Positions 31,304-38,488 of a stretch of 41,135 bases of DNA are shown in pieces. This DNA comes from a virus. Under the pieces are notes generated by a model that worked only from the letters and a program-made list of their open reading frames with translations, was not told the DNA's origin and ran no database searches. How positions within the stretch are numbered: the stretch's first letter is position 1; each line of letters starts with the position of its first letter. The translations under genes and the position numbers were made by a program. The DNA lies in IMG/VR virus record IMGVR_UViG_3300046413_000387, positions 1-41,135 of that record; one strand, written 5' to 3'.

Positions 31304-32076
31304 AAGTAGCAATAATTGGTTACGGTTTTGTAGGTAAAGCAACGCATAGATTGTTAAGTAAAACTCCTACATTTGAAGTTTTAATTCAAGACCCTGCTTT
31401 GGGTCATGAAATTAAAAATTGGTCAGGTGTTGAGTATGCTTTTATTTGTGTACCAACAAATCAAAAAACAGGTATACATAATGACGGTAAGTTAGACGTG
31501 TCGATAGTACACACCATTCTAAAAACTCTACCGGAACACGTCCAACCTGTCATTAGAAGCACACTCGGCCCTGACCAAACCCTTTTTATTGTGGAACAAT
31601 TTTATCCTTGTCCTATTATTATGCCAGAGTTTTTACGAGAAAACCATTGGAAGGCAGATGTGGACAACGATAGTATAGATATTATAATAGGAAGTTACAA
31701 TACAGATCCTAGAGGTTTAGTATACGCATTAAGGTCTTTAAATAGGAACATAAAAATTACAAATCCTGTTACAGCATCAATGATTAAGATGGGAAGAAAT
31801 GCTGCACTGGCAATGAAAGTTGCACTGGCAAATGATTTTTATGATATATGTAAAAATAACGGTGCTGACTTTGATGTCTTTGTAGAACATCTAAAGGAAG
31901 ATCCAAACTTAGGGGGTACGCATTGGGACGTACCAGGACATGATAATAAAAGAGGTTTTGGTGGAACTTGTTTACCAAAGGACTTGACACACACTTCAAC
32001 TTTATGTTATCATACAAACAATATTATGGAAACGGCTGTAATGGCCAACAAAGAAAGAAGGAGTGATTATGAGTAA
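31300..32076 (+). CDS. Short UDP-sugar dehydrogenase (Ugd-like)
   Basis: A 258-residue nucleotide-sugar dehydrogenase. The NAD-binding GYGFVG lies at 7-12; SMIKMGRNAALAMKVALANDF gives K163 and N167; GFGGTCLPKDL carries the catalytic C224. The full-size enzyme (about 390-440 residues) has a C-terminal UDP-binding domain, which is missing here: the protein ends 34 residues after the catalytic Cys. It could be a self-contained short phage form or depend on another subunit. The start is GTG 31300 overlapping the previous stop. A substrate such as UDP-glucose is the family expectation; the product would feed glycan or base glycosylation. Confidence 0.82.
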   Translation: MKVAIIGYGFVGKATHRLLSKTPTFEVLIQDPALGHEIKNWSGVEYAFICVPTNQKTGIHNDGKLDVSIVHTILKTLPEHVQPVIRSTLGPDQTLFIVEQFYPCPIIMPEFLRENHWKADVDNDSIDIIIGSYNTDPRGLVYALRSLNRNIKITNPVTASMIKMGRNAALAMKVALANDFYDICKNNGADFDVFVEHLKEDPNLGGTHWDVPGHDNKRGFGGTCLPKDLTHTSTLCYHTNNIMETAVMANKERRSDYE

Positions 32077-33145
32077 TTTAGTTGATAGATTACAGAAAAA
32101 CAGCACAATTAGAGAGACTGCTGTTTTATCTGATTCTAAATTTTTTAATGATAAGGACTTGATACAAACATCTGTTCCAGCAGTTAATGTAGCATTGAGT
32201 GGAAAACTTGATGGAGGATTAACGCCAGGACTTACAGTATTTGCAGGCCCTAGTAAACATTTTAAAACAGCATTTGGTATGTTGTTAGCAAAAAGTTTTT
32301 TAGACAAGTATGAAGACGGAGTAATACTATTTTATGATAGTGAGTTTGGTGCTCCACAATCCTACTTTGAAACTTTTAAAATTGATACAAACAGAGTAGT
32401 TCATGTTCCTATTGCAGACATTGAACAACTTAAACATGATGTCATGGCACAGTTGAATCAATTAGAACGTGAAGACAATGTTATGATTGTTGTTGATTCC
32501 GTAGGAAACTTAGCGAGTAAGAAAGAAGTAGAAGATGCCTTAGAAGGTAAAAGTGTAGCAGACATGACAAGGGCTAAACAAATGAAGTCCTTATTTAGAA
32601 TGATTACACCTCACTTAACAATTAAAGACATTCCTGCTATTGTTATTAATCACACATACAAAGAAATAGGATTGTTTCCTAAAGATGTTGTATCAGGTGG
32701 TACAGGAATTTATTACTCAGCAGATAATATTTTTATTATTGGTAGGAGACAACAAAAAACAGGAACAGAAGTTACAGGTTATGAATTTGTAATTAATGTT
32801 GAGAAGTCTAGATTTGTTAGAGAGAAGTCTAAAATTCCTGTTGAAGTAACATGGGAATCTGGTATTAGTAAGTGGTCAGGATTATTGGATATGGCATTAG
32901 AATCTGGTCACGTTATTAAACCTAGTAATGGTTGGTATCAGAAAAGTAATCCCGAAACAGGAGAGGTACTTCCTGAGGCAAAAATAAGACAAAAAGATAC
33001 ATATAAGAAAGAGTTCTGGCTCCCTATATTAAAAGATCCTACATTTACTAAGTGGGTACAGGAAAAGTACACAATGGGTGGTATTGAAATCATGGGAGAA
33101 GAAGTATCAGATGAAGATGTGGAAGCAGAATACGACAAAGTGTGA
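32069..33145 (+). CDS. uvsX: UvsX recombinase
   Basis: RecA-family strand-exchange protein, 358 residues (T4 UvsX about 391). Walker A is GPSKHFKT at 60-67, the form typical of marine T4-like phages. Other features are VILFYDSEFGAPQSYF, MIVVDSVGNLASKKE (Walker B) and VINHTYKEIGLFP (L2 region). The acidic tail EEVSDEDVEAEYD ends the protein. ATG 32069 with AAGGAG at five bases is preferred over GTG 32063. Confidence 0.96.
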   Translation: MSNLVDRLQKNSTIRETAVLSDSKFFNDKDLIQTSVPAVNVALSGKLDGGLTPGLTVFAGPSKHFKTAFGMLLAKSFLDKYEDGVILFYDSEFGAPQSYFETFKIDTNRVVHVPIADIEQLKHDVMAQLNQLEREDNVMIVVDSVGNLASKKEVEDALEGKSVADMTRAKQMKSLFRMITPHLTIKDIPAIVINHTYKEIGLFPKDVVSGGTGIYYSADNIFIIGRRQQKTGTEVTGYEFVINVEKSRFVREKSKIPVEVTWESGISKWSGLLDMALESGHVIKPSNGWYQKSNPETGEVLPEAKIRQKDTYKKEFWLPILKDPTFTKWVQEKYTMGGIEIMGEEVSDEDVEAEYDKV

Positions 33146-33281
33146 TAGGTGTAATAAAGGCATCAATCTTAAAAAAGACAAAGCGTATTGTTTCCATAAT
33201 GATAACAATGAACTTTATATCTGTGAGAAATGTGTGAAAGAAGTATATAAGGATTTTATAGAGAATGACACAGAGAGTTGA
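33111..33281 (+). CDS. 56-aa zinc-ribbon protein
   Basis: A frame overlapping the uvsX end, starting at ATG 33111 (GGGAGAAGAAG upstream) or ATG 33117. It has two CxxC knuckles, CDRC near residue 11 and CEKC near residue 42, with a further Cys-His (AYCFHND) between. This is a classical small zinc ribbon, perhaps binding nucleic acid or a replication protein. The stop lies inside the gp41 start. No specific family assigned. Confidence 0.72.
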   Translation: MKMWKQNTTKCDRCNKGINLKKDKAYCFHNDNNELYICEKCVKEVYKDFIENDTES

Positions 33282-34641
33282 AAAACTAATATTAGAAAAC
33301 CTATTAAAGAATGATGATTACATTCGTAAGGTTGTTCCTTTCTTAAAAGAGGAATACTTTTTAGACTATCCAGATAAAAAAGTATTTGGAGCTATACAAA
33401 AGTTCGTTGAAAAATACAACAACACTCCTACAAAACAGGCTCTAAAAATTGCATTGGATGATGACAAGACTTTAAATGAGGATGGTCACAAACAATGTAT
33501 AGAAATTATTGATACGCTAAATGGTAATGAAGTAGACTATCAATGGTTATTAGATGAAACAGAAAAGTTCTGTAAAGACAAGGCAATTTATTTGGGTATT
33601 ATGGAAAGTATCCAGATTATTGATGGAAAGGATAAAGAAAAAGGTCCTGATGCCTTACCTGATATTTTATCTGAGGCATTACAAGTAGGTTTTGATACTA
33701 ATGTAGGACACGACTTTATAGAAGATGCCGATAAACGATATGAATATTATCATAGACTAGAAGAAAAAGTTGAGTTTGATTTAGAAATGTTCAACAAAAT
33801 TACAGAAGGTGGACTTTCTAATAAGACATTAAACATTGCACTAGCAGGCACAGGTGTAGGTAAATCGTTATTCATGTGTCATATGGCGAGTGCATGTATA
33901 TCTAGAGCTAGAAATGTATTGTATATTACATTAGAAATGTCAGAAGAAAGAATAGCAGAACGTATTGATGCTAATCTAATGAACATTCCTATTATGGAAT
34001 TAAAAGATTTATCTAAGGCAATGTATGTTGAACGTATAGAAAAACTTAGAAACAAAATGGAGGGTAGGTTAATAGTTAAAGAATATCCTACAGCTTCAGC
34101 ACACGCAGGACATTTTAAGGCTCTTATTAATGAACTTAAATTAAAAAGAAACTTTAGTCCTGATATTATTTTTATAGATTACTTGAACATTTGTACAAGT
34201 TCAAGATTTAGGCCCGGTAGTAGCGCTAACTCCTATACAATTATTAAAAGTATTGCAGAGGAACTTAGGGGCTTAGCAGTGGAACAAGATGTTCCTATTG
34301 TAAGTGCTACACAAACAACTAGGGGAGGTTATAATTCTAGTGATGTTGATTTAACGGATACATCAGAAAGTTTTGGACTTCCTGCTACAGCAGACTTGAT
34401 GTTTGCTTTAATTAGTACAGAAGAGTTAGAACAGATGGGACAGTTTATGGTTAAACAGTTGAAAAACAGATATGCTGATCCTACAAGAAACAAAAGATTT
34501 ATGATAGGTGTTGATAGAGCTAAAATGAAATTGTATGATTTAGAAGACTCTGCACAACAAAATATCACAGATTCAAACATTGACATTCCAGTATTTGACA
34601 GAGGAAAAGAAGATGACAAGTTCTCAGACTTTAAGTTTTAA
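33265..34641 (+). CDS. gp41: gp41 replicative helicase (DnaB-like)
   Basis: Hexameric 5'-3' helicase and primase partner, 458 residues (T4 about 475). The N-terminal domain carries LKEEYFLDYPDKKVFGAIQKF. The ATPase core has AGTGVGKSLFM (194-204), LYITLEMSEERIAERID, Walker B DIIFIDYLNI, and VPIVSATQTTRGG. The Walker A begins with A rather than G, a tolerated change in this family. The C-terminus DDKFSDFKF may bind a partner. ATG 33265 overlaps the zinc-ribbon gene. Confidence 0.96.
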   Translation: MTQRVEKLILENLLKNDDYIRKVVPFLKEEYFLDYPDKKVFGAIQKFVEKYNNTPTKQALKIALDDDKTLNEDGHKQCIEIIDTLNGNEVDYQWLLDETEKFCKDKAIYLGIMESIQIIDGKDKEKGPDALPDILSEALQVGFDTNVGHDFIEDADKRYEYYHRLEEKVEFDLEMFNKITEGGLSNKTLNIALAGTGVGKSLFMCHMASACISRARNVLYITLEMSEERIAERIDANLMNIPIMELKDLSKAMYVERIEKLRNKMEGRLIVKEYPTASAHAGHFKALINELKLKRNFSPDIIFIDYLNICTSSRFRPGSSANSYTIIKSIAEELRGLAVEQDVPIVSATQTTRGGYNSSDVDLTDTSESFGLPATADLMFALISTEELEQMGQFMVKQLKNRYADPTRNKRFMIGVDRAKMKLYDLEDSAQQNITDSNIDIPVFDRGKEDDKFSDFKF

Positions 34642-35389
34642 TGGAGTAAAGTGGGACATTTTAAATAATCCCACAGCTATAAAGTTTGGCAAGTTTTTAT
34701 GTGAACACGTGGATACTTGCAGGGAGTTTTATTTTATAGGCGATAAAGCTGAAGAAATAAAAGACGAAATAGATAAGATTGTTTATATGTTAGGTAAAGC
34801 CCCAACTAACAATATGAATAAACTGCATGAACATTTTGCAGATCATGAAGATGACGATGAAATGGAAAGGTTGAACAATCTTATTCATTACTATGAATTA
34901 AGTAAAAGTAATTTTCCAGGTAGATGGGGATATTTTCCTGGTAAAAATGTGGGAGCAGAATTAGTATTAGATGATGAAGACGCTAAGCAGTTTACATTAC
35001 AACGTAAACCTGGCTATTTGTATATTAATTATGCTCACGTAGGAAAACATTATGCTGAGATTGTTTTTAGTAACGATTATAAGATTAAGAAGTCTCAGTA
35101 TGTGCCTCAACATTTGGCACGTCCAAGTTTTTTCTGTTGGTTAGGCAAAGAATTTACCAAGAAACAACTTGATATGTTTGAAATGAGAGGAAAGGAGCTA
35201 CACGAAAAATTGAAAACCAGATTGGAATTGCCGGAATACACAGATCCTGAGATGAGAATAGGATATATTCCATTTGCCAAACTGCAACGACATATAAATA
35301 CAAATGAACTATCCAACATGCTATTAAAGCATAAGGGTAAGAATAAAAATTATATGGAGTTATTCAATGCCGGACAGAGAAGAGTTTAG
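34613..35389 (+). CDS. Unknown 258-aa protein after gp41
   Basis: ATG 34613 follows GAGGAAAAGA and lies within the end of gp41. The protein begins with WDILNNPTAIKFGKFL and contains an acidic stretch (FADHEDDDEMERL), a Trp/Gly-rich stretch (FPGRWGYFPGKNVGAELVL) and PSFFCWLGKEFTKKQLDMF. The C-terminus is basic (KHKGKNKNYMELFNAGQRRV). I do not recognise a family or catalytic motif. The position next to the helicase could point to a replication or primase-related function, but the usual primase zinc finger is absent. Confidence 0.75.
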   Translation: MTSSQTLSFNGVKWDILNNPTAIKFGKFLCEHVDTCREFYFIGDKAEEIKDEIDKIVYMLGKAPTNNMNKLHEHFADHEDDDEMERLNNLIHYYELSKSNFPGRWGYFPGKNVGAELVLDDEDAKQFTLQRKPGYLYINYAHVGKHYAEIVFSNDYKIKKSQYVPQHLARPSFFCWLGKEFTKKQLDMFEMRGKELHEKLKTRLELPEYTDPEMRIGYIPFAKLQRHINTNELSNMLLKHKGKNKNYMELFNAGQRRV

Positions 35390-35747
35390 AGGTGACATGA
35401 GTCGTAATGAAGTCGAAATGGACCTTAACAAGTTCATGGACTTGATTCAAGAAAACGCAGATCTCAAAACAAAGTTAGCAGAAGCAATGGCTGATTCAAC
35501 TGTCAACCCCTGGCAAAAATGGGTTCATCTAGCTAGAACAGTAGACAGCTGGAGAATTTGGCCAAGGGCTTTTTTGAGTGTTTATATATTTTTAGTGTAT
35601 TATGCAGCAATATGGTTTATGGATTTACCAGAACCTAGTATGGAACAAAGTGGATTGATATCAATCCTAGTTGGTGCCGGAGCTGCATGGTTCGGATTGT
35701 ATGTTAATAGCGCTGCTAAGGAGCATAGCGATAACGTTAAAAAATAA
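35367..35747 (+). CDS. Two-TM membrane protein, candidate holin
   Basis: A 126-residue protein. Residues 15-45 are coiled-coil (NEVEMDLNKFMDLIQENADLK), followed by an amphipathic part and two membrane helices, about 66-88 (AFLSVYIFLVYYAAIWFM) and 98-117 (GLISILVGAGAAWFGLYV), with a short acidic link (DLPEPSMEQS). The last residues are charged. The arrangement resembles small phage holin-like proteins, in particular ILVGAGAAWFGLYVNSA, but no lysin gene lies beside it, so the role is uncertain. The start ATG 35367 overlaps the previous gene. Confidence 0.7.
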   Translation: MPDREEFRGDMSRNEVEMDLNKFMDLIQENADLKTKLAEAMADSTVNPWQKWVHLARTVDSWRIWPRAFLSVYIFLVYYAAIWFMDLPEPSMEQSGLISILVGAGAAWFGLYVNSAAKEHSDNVKK

Positions 35748-35768
35748 TTAATTGAAAGGAGATATATT

Positions 35769-35999
35769 ATGCCACCAAAGTTTAAACCAAGTCACAAAGA
35801 AAACGTCCGAGGTAGGGACGGGAAACCAACAGGTAGGACTTTTATAAAACACTACTATTTGAGAAACACTCCTACCCAAGAGATTATAGACGCAATTAAC
35901 AAAGGCAAACGAAAGCACAGAATGAAATTTATTAATGAATTAACAAGACGTGGAGTGAAGTTAGTATGGAAGACAGAAGAAGAGATAGCGAAGCAGTAG
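35769..35999 (+). CDS. 76-aa basic conserved protein
   Basis: A strongly basic protein with the start MPPKFKPSHKE and the segment HYYLRNTPTQEIIDAINKGK, both recurring in small proteins of marine T4-like phages. The ribosome site is AAAGGAGATATATT before ATG, the same translational context as the CobS-like gene. Function unknown; charge suggests DNA or RNA contact. Confidence 0.8.
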   Translation: MPPKFKPSHKENVRGRDGKPTGRTFIKHYYLRNTPTQEIIDAINKGKRKHRMKFINELTRRGVKLVWKTEEEIAKQ

Positions 36000-36595
36000 C
36001 TGACGAAGAACAATTTGCAATTCAGGGATCTTTAAGGATCTTTGATCAGGCGCTTACACCTGAAATTTGTTCACTGCTGATTGATACGTTCAAATTGAAT
36101 TTAGACAAACAACAGACAAAAGAAACATTTATAGAAATAAATTACTCTGATGATGTTGAAGACCAGGATGAGGTAAAAGAACAATTAGTCAATTTTTGCT
36201 CCACACTTCACGAACATTACATGGAACACCTGAACTTACCAAGTGGTATCTTCCACAGAGCGGGTGTTGAAAAACTAAGAATAAGAAAAATTACAAATCC
36301 CAAGGACGTGGTAGTTACAGTAGATACTAGAGACCGAACTAGTTCTATTCGTGCTATTGGGTTCATATTTTTCTTAAATACTGCTGATTCTAAAGTACAA
36401 TTCTTTAGACAGAATGTAGGAGTACAGGCAGAAGAAGGTAGGGTAGTAGTTTATCCACCAAATTGGGAATATCCTTACAGATACGACTTATCTGATGAAG
36501 ATAATGACGTATTTGCACTACAAACTTACATACATTATGGTGATGCGGCACAAGTTACTGAAAAACAAGAGAAAATACCTGGAAAAAATGCTTGA
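35966..36595 (+). CDS. Degenerate 2OG-oxygenase-like protein
   Basis: A 209-residue protein with the overall pattern of phage 2OG-Fe(II) oxygenases: an early helix ICSLLIDTFKLNLDKQQ, a strand FIEINYSDD, the core AIGFIFFLNTADSKVQFF, and EEGRVVVYPPNWEYPYRYD where active members have GR.l.FPp.W.y.H. Both iron histidines seem lost: the HxD site reads T118-V-D120 and the distal His reads Y171. This suggests a non-catalytic fold used for binding, or a different metal site. The active paralogue type is encoded at 24796. The stop TGA is part of the -35 box of the next promoter. Confidence 0.62.
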   Translation: MEDRRRDSEAVADEEQFAIQGSLRIFDQALTPEICSLLIDTFKLNLDKQQTKETFIEINYSDDVEDQDEVKEQLVNFCSTLHEHYMEHLNLPSGIFHRAGVEKLRIRKITNPKDVVVTVDTRDRTSSIRAIGFIFFLNTADSKVQFFRQNVGVQAEEGRVVVYPPNWEYPYRYDLSDEDNDVFALQTYIHYGDAAQVTEKQEKIPGKNA

Positions 36596-36620
36596 CTTTT
36601 GGTTCCGTAGATGCTATCAT
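36592..36620 (+). promoter_or_regulatory. Early-type promoter, TATCAT subclass, before 36653
   Basis: TTGACT (36592-36597) overlaps the preceding stop codon; 17-base spacer starting TTTGGTTCC; TATCAT (36615-36620). Bases 36612-36639 equal the -10/leader segments before the cobT-like and cobS-like genes. Confidence 0.87.
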
Positions 36621-36652
36621 ATACACATAAACTAAAAAAGTAAGGTAAATTA

Positions 36653-37174
36653 ATGTCAAACTATACACAAGAACAACTAGAGCTTAAGGCACATATTGAG
36701 GCAGAGAACGAGAAGTTCGTTGCTAGATGTAAGGCCGAGGGTGCTACTGCTTGGTGTACGACAGTATCTGACCTGCAACATTGGGCGGATTACGGTATCT
36801 ACAACATTAAGCAGTATGAACGTTATAGTTTAACATCTTATATTTACGATGCTTATAAGGACGCACACGGTTTCCGTCCTAGACACTTTGACTTTGACTC
36901 TATGTCAATGGTAGAGCTAGAAAAACTAGCTGACAGAGTATCTCAGGAAGTTACCGAAGCTATTGAACAGGATAGAATTAGAGAAAAAGAAGCCACAACT
37001 AAGTGGAAAGAACATCTCGGTTCTTTACTTTCAATGGGTGCTAAGAGCTTAAAGCAAGCGCTTATTTGGGATATGGATGCTGAGGAAATCAACGGTGATA
37101 TTAGTTATTACTGTTACCTCAAAGGTCTTTCTTATACAAAAGAAAGACTTATCCAAAGGATTGTGGGAGTTTAG
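36653..37174 (+). CDS. Unknown protein with YKDAHGFRPR motif
   Basis: A 173-residue, mostly helical protein. The region WADYGIYNIKQYERYSLTSY followed by YDAYKDAHGFRPRHFDFDSMS is a pattern I have seen in small phage proteins of unknown function. The second half carries a charged helix (QEVTEAIEQDRIREKEATTKW). A single promoter and ATG 36653 with TAAGG upstream make it a one-gene unit. Its mRNA end contains a 9-bp inverted repeat (37125-37133 with 37140-37148). Confidence 0.75.
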   Translation: MSNYTQEQLELKAHIEAENEKFVARCKAEGATAWCTTVSDLQHWADYGIYNIKQYERYSLTSYIYDAYKDAHGFRPRHFDFDSMSMVELEKLADRVSQEVTEAIEQDRIREKEATTKWKEHLGSLLSMGAKSLKQALIWDMDAEEINGDISYYCYLKGLSYTKERLIQRIVGV

Positions 37175-37195
37175 GCCTTTTGGTCACCTTTATGG

Positions 37196-37224
37196 TTGAC
37201 TTTAGGTTTAAAAGATCCTATAAT
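37196..37224 (+). promoter_or_regulatory. Early-type promoter, TATAAT subclass, before 37256
   Basis: TTGACT (37196-37201), 17-base spacer starting TTAGGTTT and ending GATCC, TATAAT (37219-37224). The leader leads to AAGGAGACGTA before ATG 37256. Confidence 0.87.
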
Positions 37225-37255
37225 GTGTATTGTAATTAGAAATTAAGGAGACGTA

Positions 37256-37564
37256 ATGACTGATCAATTATTTACTTATGCAGGGTACTCTGTTACTGCT
37301 AACGGACAAACAAAAGCTCGTTTTGGCAATGACATGGTTTCCCGTGTTAAAAAACTTTCTGGTACGAACTCAGACGTTTGGTTTGAGGAACTACCAAAAG
37401 CAATGACTAAGAAAGAAGCATCGGAATTCTTACTTGAGAACGAAAAGTTCAATAGTGATTTCGACATTAAAAATGCTTTGCTCAAGGTCGTATTTCGTAA
37501 TACACCCAAGGGATCAACTAAGGTTGTGAACAAAGGTGTTTCTTTAAATGATGGAGGAGAATAG
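37256..37564 (+). CDS. Unknown 102-aa protein
   Basis: Soluble basic-to-neutral protein. N-terminal strand region (FTYAGYSVTANGQTKARFGND), then KLSGTNSDVWFEELPKAMTKKEASEFLLE, a helical part. No family recognised. It is the first gene after a strong promoter and is followed two bases later by the HTH protein, so the two probably form a small early operon. Confidence 0.75.
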   Translation: MTDQLFTYAGYSVTANGQTKARFGNDMVSRVKKLSGTNSDVWFEELPKAMTKKEASEFLLENEKFNSDFDIKNALLKVVFRNTPKGSTKVVNKGVSLNDGGE

Positions 37565-37566
37565 TT

Positions 37567-37824
37567 ATGGCAAAAGCTAAAACTAACCAACATGCTAAAA
37601 TCGTGAATTTCCTAAACACAGGACAATCACTTAGCATCGCATACGCCAAGAATAAACTTGGTGTAACACAGTTACCTGCAAGGGTAACAGAACTTAGAGC
37701 GCAAGGTTTTGCAATCTATACAAACGTGAACAAGGCCGGTAACACCGCTTACAGACTTGGCACACCTAGCAGAGCAATGGTTGCAGCAGCACACGCAGCA
37801 GCAGGCTCAACAGTCTTTAGCTAG
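37567..37824 (+). CDS. Small winged-helix/HTH protein
   Basis: An 85-residue protein. AKIVNFLNTGQSLSIAYAKNKLGV reads as the first helices of a DNA-binding helix-turn-helix, QLPARVTELRAQGFAIYT as the recognition helix and wing, and the end AYRLGTPSR as a closing strand. This is the pattern of the phage HTH_39-like domain. The Ala-rich tail is short. A DNA-binding regulator of phage or host transcription is likely. It is followed by a strong hairpin at 37834-37888. Confidence 0.82.
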   Translation: MAKAKTNQHAKIVNFLNTGQSLSIAYAKNKLGVTQLPARVTELRAQGFAIYTNVNKAGNTAYRLGTPSRAMVAAAHAAAGSTVFS

Positions 37825-37833
37825 AAATTAATT

Positions 37834-37888
37834 AATTAGGGTACGATTGTAGACATCGATGACTGTAGATTACTTTCGTACCCTAATT
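37834..37888 (+). terminator. Strong 13-bp hairpin in the 37.8-kb gap
   Basis: AATTAGGGTACGA (37834-37846) is perfectly complementary to TCGTACCCTAATT (37876-37888), with a 29-base loop containing the palindrome CATCGATG. No U-run directly follows (TTACCC), so it is not a textbook intrinsic terminator. It might stabilise the 3' end of the 37256-37824 operon, or be a structured RNA or protein site. Confidence 0.6.
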
Positions 37889-37918
37889 TACCCGATTTTG
37901 TCCACTTTGAAATATGTC

Positions 37919-37956
37919 GACAAAATTTTTTACGATATTTTGGAGCAAAAAAAGTT
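37919..37956 (+). repeat. 38-bp perfect repeat, copy 2 (before 38058)
   Basis: Identical to 21607-21644. Here TTGGAG (37940-37945) is followed after exactly 17 bases by TATAAC (37963-37968), which fits a -35/-10 pair whose upstream A/T tract is the rest of the repeat. The longest intergenic stretch of the window (37825-38057, 233 bases) also holds a hairpin and a late promoter. Confidence 0.85.
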
Positions 37957-37982
37957 AGCGCATATAACTCTAAAAACAGCGC

Positions 37983-37990
37983 TATAAATA
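37983..37990 (+). promoter_or_regulatory. T4-type late promoter TATAAATA
   Basis: Exact TATAAATA in intergenic DNA 68 bases before ATG 38058, followed by a leader with the small inverted element GTCGTCCGAGAC. It would allow late expression of the 38058-40704 gene run by gp55. Confidence 0.6.
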
Positions 37991-38057
37991 TTGAGGTAAC
38001 ATACACCAAAGTCGTCCGAGACTAAAGTATGCCATTATACATATAGAGAGATACACA

Positions 38058-38288
38058 ATGACAAACAACAAACAATTAACAGCAGATATCGTAGATGCTT
38101 TAGTAGCAAAATATAGAGGCGAAATGGCCGAAGCAAAGGCCAACATAAAAATTTATTTAGAAAATCCTGTAGGCATAGGGGAACATCCTGATGTGCTTGC
38201 AGCTATAGATACACAAATTCAAGCAATGGCAAATGCACAAGAAAAATTAGATGCATTAGCGACATTTAGCAAGGTACCACAAGAGTGA
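38058..38288 (+). CDS. 76-aa conserved helical protein
   Basis: A helical, slightly acidic protein (DIVDALVAKYRGEMAEAKAN, then YLENPVGIGEHPDVLAAIDTQ). The PVGIGEHPDV segment is a recurring feature of small proteins in marine T4-like phages. Function unknown. It overlaps the next gene by four bases (GTGA). Confidence 0.78.
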   Translation: MTNNKQLTADIVDALVAKYRGEMAEAKANIKIYLENPVGIGEHPDVLAAIDTQIQAMANAQEKLDALATFSKVPQE

Positions 38289-38488
38289 TTAAAACCTTTG
38301 GTAAACGAACAGACTTTCATGCAACAGTAGAAGACGATCCGAAGATGACGATTGTAAAATATTGGCAAGGTAATGAGGAATTATTTACAAATTATGTTTT
38401 CAATGATGAGAACAGAAATATTAGGAATAAGGAAGCCATAGAGATGGCAGAGAAGTTCGTTTTATCAAAGGAGAGTACCATTGGCTAA
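38285..38488 (+). CDS. Unknown 67-aa protein
   Basis: GTG 38285 overlaps the preceding stop. Sequence pattern: FGKRTDFHATVEDDPKMTIVKYWQG, NYVFNDENRN, then a short helix AIEMAEKFVL. It overlaps the following gene by eight bases. No family recognised. Confidence 0.65.
   Translation: MIKTFGKRTDFHATVEDDPKMTIVKYWQGNEELFTNYVFNDENRNIRNKEAIEMAEKFVLSKESTIG

Noticed and set aside
35293-35300. TATAAATA inside the 34613-35389 gene
   Set aside because: Intragenic; the next start at 35367 has a normal coupled overlap, so a late promoter here is not well supported.
37125-37148. Intrinsic terminator (GTCTTTCTT / AAGAAAGAC)
   Set aside because: The 9-bp hairpin is inside coding sequence and is not followed by a U-run.
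37834-37888. tRNA or tRNA-like gene
   Set aside because: The paired arms resemble an acceptor stem, but the enclosed 29 bases are too short for D, anticodon and T arms, and no CCA end follows.
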